Assembly: GCA_934630985.1 (NCBI GenBank)
Contig: CAKTXO010000001.1
Location: 15,665-79,664, forward strand
DNA: 64,000 nucleotides
Source of the DNA: an uncultured Oscillospiraceae bacterium
GTDB lineage: Bacteria; Bacillota; Clostridia; Oscillospirales; Oscillospiraceae
Direction: 5' to 3'
The position numbers and the translations under genes are program-made. This document shows, piece by piece, positions 15,001-24,000 of the stretch (its first letter is position 1; every line of letters starts with the position of its first letter). The notes beneath the pieces are model-generated. The model was not told where the DNA came from, did not search any database, and saw only the letters and a list, made by a program, of their open reading frames with translations.

Positions 15001-18000
15001 TCTGGGCGAGGTTCAAACGAATCTGACCCTGAAAACTACGTCCAAGGTCGATGTCCATGATGTTGGCAGTATCCAAAACCGTTTCGGCGCGGTTACCATT
15101 CGCGCAAACGTATCTCAGAACGGTGTGGTCACCAATTCTTCCGCAGACTGCTCCGGCCTGGGTGTGGCCCCGGATGTACACAATCAGGCGACAATTGAGC
15201 TGAATTCCGATGTAAATATCCGGAACGTCAAGGTGATCGAGGGCCGGTATGTTTATATCAACGCCGTTCTCAAGAAGCTGGATGTTTACAGCTACGGTTA
15301 CGCCAAGGGCAGCGGACTTGGGGCCAACATTGATGCCATGAACGACCTGACGGTTTCCCTGACGGCCAATACCAGGGTAGAGGGCGTTACGGTCATCGGC
15401 CACGATGGTGCCGTGATCAACGCCACCTCTGAGCCGGACTATCTGGATGCCAACGTCCATACCGATGCACGGGTGCAGCTGAACGCCATTGGTGATGCCT
15501 ACGCCAAGAGCAAGGTCATTACCAGGGAAGCCGCAACCGTCACCGTCCAGGACCTTACCTACAAGGGTGCCAGCATCCGGATCGACAACCGGGAAATCAC
15601 CGGTGACCGCATCCTCCACGAGGAGCATACAGGTGGCTTTATCCACAAGCATACCAGTGATCAGTCTAAGTTCCAAAGCAGCAGCAGCATTACCGTCAAG
15701 AACATCACCTTGTATCTGGGTGATGCAGCCGCCGGTGTGTTCATCGATGTTTCGGAAAAGAGCGGTGTGCGGCAGGTGGGCATCCGGAATGAGGAGCAAA
15801 TCTGGATGGAGGCAGGTTCGACCCTGACTTTCGGCAATATCGCAAACTACCTGCCAGGTTACGCCTACCTCTACGGCAGCGTTACCGGCCTGACCGTTTA
15901 CGACCAATCCATGCTCCCGGCCCTGACGGTTACCAATAGCACGAATATGGATTTGATTTTCAAGTCCATGACCTATGTCAATACCGGCTTTGTAAATCCC
16001 AAGGTGTTTATTGACGGCAAGCGTTCCTCTGACTATAAGCTTTTGCATACGCAATACGCCCCGGAATTCACAGTCACCAGCTCCGGAACCGGCGGTGTAC
16101 GGCTTATGGGCCTGATCCCGGTTTACAACGGCACGGCAACCATCACCTGGATCGGGGAGACCGGCGGCGCACTGACGGCTGTTTCCCAAGTCGGGTCTGC
16201 AGCGGGTGCCATCAGCCCCCTGTGGGCGCATACCTTGGTGGTCAGCGGTGCAGCCTTGGTGGGCAGCAGCTCCGAAAAGTTCAGCCCCTGGATTTTCTCC
16301 AAGAATGCGGCAGTGGGTCGTGTCCAAGTATCCGCCCTGCGTGACATTTACATGTCCGTAACGGGTCTGGGCATTGAATGGGTAAAAGAACTTCCTGATG
16401 ATCCCCAGCCTACCGGCCAGGACATCCAGGTAGAACTGAGCAATATCCAATCTGTGGAGGGTAATGTCTACCTGAGCCTGGAAAAGGGCAGAAAGATTTA
16501 CTGGGTAGTAGGCACCACCACCGTTACCATTCCCGTCCCCGAGACCCTGGATTATGTGGTCGGCAGTCAGGTCAACCTGGCAAATAACTACATCATCCAA
16601 GGCATGGACATGCTGGAACGGTACCTGACGGCTTACGACCCGGCAGAGGACCTGTACCTTTACCAGTTGCCCAATGGGTCGCTGATCTATGCGGACAAAA
16701 ACGGCAACATTGCCCGGATCGTGGAAAACGGCATTACCTCCAACGTGGGGAACTACCAGTTTATCTACGGGCCGGATGGCAAGGTTCAGCAAATCAACCT
16801 CAGCGGCGGTATTTCCATCGACTTGCTCACCGGGCGTTTGACAGTAGAGGAGGATGCGTCCTTTGAAGTTCTGACCCAGGTCGTGACCCGGCAGTGGCTG
16901 GAAACTGTGGGCCTGTTTGACGGCATGACCATCCGCCTGACCAAAAACGTAGGCGGCAAGCAGATCGAATGGGAAACCCGGCTGGTTCAGGCGCAGGGGT
17001 TTGCATCCGATGGCAAACAATACTACTATGTAGAGGGCCTGTATCCCAGATTTGAGAATGTCCTGAGCAGCGGCAATGCGGAAAACAGAACCGTTTACTA
17101 CCTGGTAGAGCGGGACGGGAATGCTGTAAAGTTCTATGCCCTGAGTGCCGTTACCGACCAGCGGGTAGACCATAAGGAAAAATTCAATGGCGACTTCCTG
17201 ATGATTGAAAACGGTGAGGTGGAAACCCACAACGGCTACTACCGGGATGCTCGCACCAAGGGCAATGCCCTCTTGGCAAAGAATGCGGATTATCTGGATA
17301 AGGTCAGAATTGAAGCCAATGGCACCGACTTTACCTTCGACAACTTCCTGGGTACCAATTTGACTGTTACGGTCAAACGGGAGAACGGAGTTCTTGGCTA
17401 CTATGTAAACGGACAAAAACTCAGTGTTTCTGAGACGGTTTACGGCGTAACAGTCACTGACCCCACCTCCCCGCTGTATCACATCTTCTGGAATGCGGCG
17501 TATGTGACCCAGGTCCAGAGTCAGGTAGAAGTGACGGGTACAAACATCACGTTGGATGCCAACTTTGCCAACAATACTTTTGGCATTACCCAGATCCGGC
17601 ATGTGACCTGGAGACCCCACTACGCCTGGACAAACAGAACATTCCAGGCCATGCAGAAATCCGTTGTGGTTCAGTATTACAAATTGGAGGAGGTTTCCGC
17701 CTCGATTTCCAATGAAAGCCAGTATAGCGGTGTCCGTTTCACAGCACCAGACCCCAATGATTCCCAAAAGACCGTCTACTTCTATGAGTTCAAGGACGAA
17801 AACGGCAACACCTACTATGCCGATGGCCTGGACGGCAATGCAAAACGTGTCAATGTGGAACAAAAGGAAGTAAAACATCAGGAAGCCCTGGGCTATAGCA
17901 AGCTCCTGCTGGACGGCAAGGAAGTAACCTATGGCACAGATACAGGAGTCGCCTGCTTTGACAACAAACAGCCGGACATGGTACTCAACAATGTTAAGTA

Positions 18001-21000
18001 TTACCGGCTTGGCATGATGGACGAGGACGGCAACATCGTCTACCACCCCTACAAGTTCCAGGAGCCGATTCTGGAGAACGGTCAAGACACCGGCAAAAAG
18101 GAAGACGTGGAGTACATCCTGTATGTGGCGGTTTCCGGCGACCAGGTTTCCATCGTGAAAGAAAAGCAAAGACCGGACATCGCACCGGAAAAGGGTAAGG
18201 ATGAAGGTTACTGGCAGGATTCGGCTAATAACCGCTATGAAAAGGGCGAACCGAATCAAACTTCCATCTCTGTTGTGCAAACAAAGGAGAATGGCACCAA
18301 GGAAACCGTATCCGTCCAAGGAAGCTTTGAAGCCTTTACAAAGGACCAGTCGATTCCCTACTACCGGAAGACCACTGTAGAAAACAATACAACGGTGTAT
18401 ACTTTCTACAAGCAGACAGGTACTGACACAAATGGCACTGCGCTTTACGCTCTTTGCACGGATACCCCCATCAACTGGGTGCTTACCGGTAATGTTTTCC
18501 TGAACTACAAGCCGGAAGGTGATTCCGGCAGCACGACGCAACCTCTGACCCAGCGGGATGGAACGAATGAACGGTACTTGCTGGCGAATAAGACGGAGTT
18601 TGACAACTGGCAGAAAGACAAACGGCTGAAACTCTATTACACGGATGGAAAAGAGTGCCAGGAGTATGAGATCCTGTGTAAATGGGAAGGCATCAAGAGA
18701 ACCTACCAACTGGTTTACGCAGATGGCCAGCAGTATGGAACCGTTGAGAGTGGCTATACCCAGGAAGCGCAGTTCAAGGAATGGACCGAAACGTACCATG
18801 TAGCGACCTTTACGGCAAACTCAAAATCGGTGCGGTTCGACATAAACTCCCGGGAGAACTTCATCGATCCCACCCGGCATAGCGCAGAGCAGAATTCTCA
18901 GGTTCTGGTGCTGCGGTTTGGAAGTGCGGGCGATACCATCACCTTTACCGGAAAAATCGCAGATATCGGCCTGAAAACCACCCATCTTCCGACAAACGCC
19001 GTGGTGAACGGCAGCGATGCCTACCAGGTCACCGAGTCCATGTACCTGACCAAGAGCGGTCTGATCGTCAATATCAAGGGGGACTTTGCCTCCAAGTTTG
19101 ACGGCAAGGTCTACACCTCCACAAAGCTTATTGCGGAAGAACTGGGCAAGCTGGCGGTAAGCAAAAATCTGACCGGTGTCAACGAAAACGGCGAGACCAT
19201 CTATGTGGACAGCCAGAACCATGTCTATGTAATGAACCATCAGGGCCTGTTCCACTGCGCCGAAACTGACCACACCATGACGGAAGCGGAGACCCTGGGT
19301 ATCCTCTATGAGGTTCAGCCTACGCAGAACTCCGGCCCGAAGATTACTGTTCTTAAAGGACAGAATATCACCCTGGAACGGCTGACAGACCACATTGCCC
19401 ACGACATCAACAATATCAGCACCACCGGCAATTGGCGGTATGACGGCACTTTCTACTATTCCGCAGACGGGGAAAACGGCTGGACGGCGATTCCCGAGGG
19501 GAACGTTCAGGTCAAGAACGGCGTGATCACGGTTTCCTACTTTGATTCCAAGGCACAACGAAATGTTGAACTTCGGATTTACAAGGGACCGGCGCAGGAC
19601 GACCTGAAAGAAATCACATTCATGGAATTTGCCACCTATGACAAAGACGGCAACCCCGTCTATGTCAAGGCCGGTTCCGATGGCTCCGTGGTCATGGTAG
19701 GCGCACCGGCAACGCAGGAGATTTCTACAGTGGAAAGCGGCACCGACTATACGGTCAAGAACATTACCGCCGGAGAAAATGTAGAAATCCGTGTCAATGA
19801 CCCCAATGGTTCCCTGTTCAATGGCAATGATGACCCCCAGGCCCCCTGCGTGGTAGCAAAGGAGAAGGCCACCATCATCTCTGCAGGCGGCGCAGGTTCC
19901 ATCGGTACGGAAGACAAGCCGCTGAACATCCAGGCCAAGGAAGTTGAGTTCCTGAACCAGGATATGGAGCAGGTCATCGTTAAAGATACCTATGTTTACA
20001 TCGACCAGGGCGACACCAGCCTGGATGGAAATATTGTGGTTGACGGCGTGATTTGGAAGCTGGAAACGGCAGACGGCAGCGTGACCGCAGCGGACAAGAC
20101 CCTGACCGTGAAAAACGGTGGTACCGCATCCATCCTGACCAACAAGGAACCCACAGCAACCAGCTCCGGCAACGTGGAACTCAAGACCATTACGGTCACA
20201 GGCAAGGACAGCACCTTGCAGGTGCAAGCACCGGGGGCTGTCAAGACCGAAGCTCTGACAGTCACCGATGGCGGCACAGCGGACATTGATGCCGGAACCA
20301 TCCACGTGACCGGCAACGAAACCGTCACCGGCGGCAGCACCGTTACCAAGACCGCCGAGGGCAATATCACCGTAGATGGCAACCGAGAGGTCACCGGCAG
20401 CACCCTGACGGAGACCAGCACCAACGGCTCCATTGCAGTGGGCGGTGACGAAACCGTCACCGGTGGCAGTACCGTCACCAAGGATGCCAAGGGCGACATC
20501 ACCGTAGGCGGCGACCAAAGAGTCACCGGCAGCACCTTGACGGAGACCAGCAGCAACGGCAGCATTGAAACCAAGGGCAACGTGACCCTGGCAGACAGCG
20601 AGGCCCACCTGACGGCCCACAAGGATCTGACCGTTGAGGGCAATCTGGCGGTCACCGGCGGAACCCTCAAGGCCCAGGCGGAGACTGGCAGCGTGACCCT
20701 GACCAAGCTGCGTACCTGGCAAACCACCACGGACTTCCAGGCGGGAGCGGATATGCGTTTTGACGACTGGATGTCGGCGGAGAGCAAAAACACTGTTTCC
20801 GTAGGCGGTACGTTCGGGATCCGGACTCAGGGCGGCACCAGCTTTGAAACCTATGAGCAGGGTTACGGAAACCGGGCATTCGTAAAGTATGCGGATACGG
20901 ATAACAACACCAACGCGCTGTTCAGCCTCAGTGCCGGTAGCGTGGGAACCAAGGACAATTGGCTGGTGGTGGATATTCCCGCGGAGCTGACCATGAAGCT

Positions 21001-24000
21001 TCCCAAGGTGGGCGACCTCTATGTGGATGTCCTGGAACTGATCGTGGCACAGGAGCAGTCCATGAAACCCATTTGGATGACCCAGGATGATTTGCTGCTG
21101 GATGGCTACTGCATCACCACCCGGGATAACCCCAAGGTCAATGAGTTCCCGGGCCGGGATCCCAAAACCGGAAAAGAAGGTCTGGTGGGTGACTATTTGA
21201 AGAACATCTCCACCGAGACGGCAGAAACCACCTTTAAACTGCCAGAATCCGCAGACCTGGCTCACCGCTTCACGGCAGGTGGCCGCAATCTGGAGGACAT
21301 TCTGGACGGCGTGGCGGTCAAGTCCATGATCGGCGCGGAACTGGACAGCAAGGCCCTGGCGGGCATTCTGGGAGACCAGAAGCGGGAAGAGCTGCTGCAA
21401 AATCTGGGAATGCTCAACGGCCTTTCTCAGGAGCAAAAGCAGAGCCTCCTGAACCCCAACCATGCGGAAGCGGCCATGAAAGCCATTCTGCAACTGGGTT
21501 CCGGTGCCGTGGATGCCATCTACACCGCTCTGAAAACAACGAATGCCGAAGAACAGCAGAAATTCCTGGCACAACTGCTGGACATCCAAACCGGCGGCAA
21601 AACCGACAAACAGCCCATTGAAAACCTGGACCGGCTCATTGGAGAACTGCTGACCGATGAGGAATGGGAAGAACTGTTCCAGAAAGCCATTCGGGAGCAT
21701 GAAACACCCACTTCTCAGGATACCGGCGAAACAGAACCCCGCGCGTTCCATGGGGAAATCGGTATCAGCACAGGCGTGACCACTCTTTACAATGACGGAG
21801 ATATTCACCTGGCCGTTACCGGCACCAGCGACCTTACCGCCGAAAACATCAAATCCGAGCGGGGAGATGTATATCTGGATGTACAAAGCGGCAGCATCCT
21901 TGCCGCGGGAGACGGACCCCATATCACCGGCGAAAACATCCGTCTGAACGCCAGCGGCAGCATCGGCACCCAGGACAAGCCCATAATCACAGAGCAGGTG
22001 AAAGAAGCCCCCGGCGTGGTGGTCAATGTTCTTCCCGGGACCCAAAAGGTTCACGGCGAGATTTCCCTGGACGCACAGGGCCAGAAACGCTTTGTATGGA
22101 CCATGGATGTAGACCTGGTTTACGACTGGGTACGGCTGGATGACCTGAGTGCTGCCAAGCGGCTGGATGCCAACGCGCAGAACGGCAGCATCTATGTGAC
22201 GGAACAGACCGGCAATATGGGCCTTGGCAGCCTGACGGCAGCGGACCATGTTTCCGTCCAGGCCCCTGGCATCCTTGCCGATACCCGGACGCCGGAGCAA
22301 AAGGCAGCGGGTACGCCCAACATCCAGGGTACCACCGGCACCCTCCATTCGACGGATGCCCAAATCGGCACGGAACAGGCACCTATTACGGTGAAGATCA
22401 CGGACCATCTGACGGCCTCGGCGGAAGAGAACGTAAACCTCAAGTCCCAGGAAGACCTCTATGTAACGGCTGACACCCAGAATGGCAAGCTGAACATCGA
22501 TGGAGATCAAAACCTGACCGTTGACAACACGGCAGCCAGTGCCAACGGCAGCGGCGATATGCCAGTGGGGACGGTTACGGCAGGCGGCACAGCAGAACTC
22601 CGCGCAGTGGGAGACATCTTGGGCGCAGAAGACCGTTCTTTGGTTTCCGCGGATCAGATCATTCTTTCCGCAGGTGGCAGCATCGGCTCCCCCGAAGACC
22701 CCTTGCGGGTGGATACCGCCAGTGGCAATACCGGCTCCGGTACGCTGACTGCCACCGCCAAGGACCGCATAGACCTGGAGGAGATCACCGGCGACCTGAC
22801 CATTGACCGGGTGGTTTCCGGCACAGATACCGTCCTTACGGCTCCGGGCAGCATGACCGATGCCAACGGCAACGCCACAGCGGAGGCGGCAGACAGCCAG
22901 AAGAAAGCGAATGACGCCAAGAATCTTTCTGATGCTGCTCAGGCAGAGTCCTCTGTAAGGGATCAATACGCCTCTGCTCTGGAACAGACCGCGGCCCAAA
23001 AACAGACCCTGGCGGCACAAGCCCAGAAGAAACTGGATGAAGCCCAGAAGAAACTCCAGGATACCTTGGCAGCAGACCCTCAGGCCGATGTTACGGACCT
23101 TCAAAATCAGCTGGAAAACCTGCGCAAACTCCGGGATGCCCACAAGGCCGTGGCAGACCAGGCCCGGAAAAATGCGGAAGATCAGCGTGCTTTGGCGGAC
23201 GCGGCGGCCCAGAAAGCCCAGAAACTTCTGGATGAGGCCCAAAAGGCCCAGACGGATGCAGATAAGGCCCTGGAAAACGCCAGAAATACGCCACCCTCGG
23301 TGCAAACCGGCGGCGACCTGACCCTGAACGCGGGAGGCAGCATCGGTGAAGAGGACAACGCCCTGGATACCCAGGTGGGCGGAAAAACCAACCTGAAATC
23401 CGGCGGCAATGTAAACCTGTCGGAGCAGGGCGATATGCACCTGGGCGAGGTACAAAATCCTGAGAACGCGGAACTCCGTCTGGACAGCACCGGCGGCATC
23501 ACTTCCGACTCCGTGCTGGGCGGCTCCCACCTGGAAGCCAACGCACTGGGCGGCAGCCTGGATGTGCAGACCGATGTGGACGGCATTTCCGGCACAGCGG
23601 CAGAGAATATCACCGTGAACAATGCCGGAGACCTGGAAATGGGGGATTTGACCGCCAATGGCCTGGTCAACGTTAAAGCCGGTGGACACCTGACGGCAGG
23701 GACCGTTCCGGAGGGAACCGCAAACATCACAGCGGGTACCCTGCACCTGACCGCCGGGACAGGCAGCTCCATCGGACAGGAAGAACACCATCTGGTGGTG
23801 GATACGGACCGGGTTTCCGCAAAGGGTGTGGAAGTATATCTGGACTTCCTGAAAGATGTGATCATCGACCATATTCAGGGCGACCGTGTAGACATCGATG
23901 TAAATGGCGGCGTAGGAGCCGGAGACGGTGTTCCGGAACACATTACAGCAGGAACTCTGGAACTGGACGCACTGGGCGATATTGGTTCTGAAAAGAGACC

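Noticed and set aside
20312-20575. Possible assembly duplication rather than a true tandem repeat
   Set aside because: The two units differ at many bases, so simple duplication of reads is unlikely.
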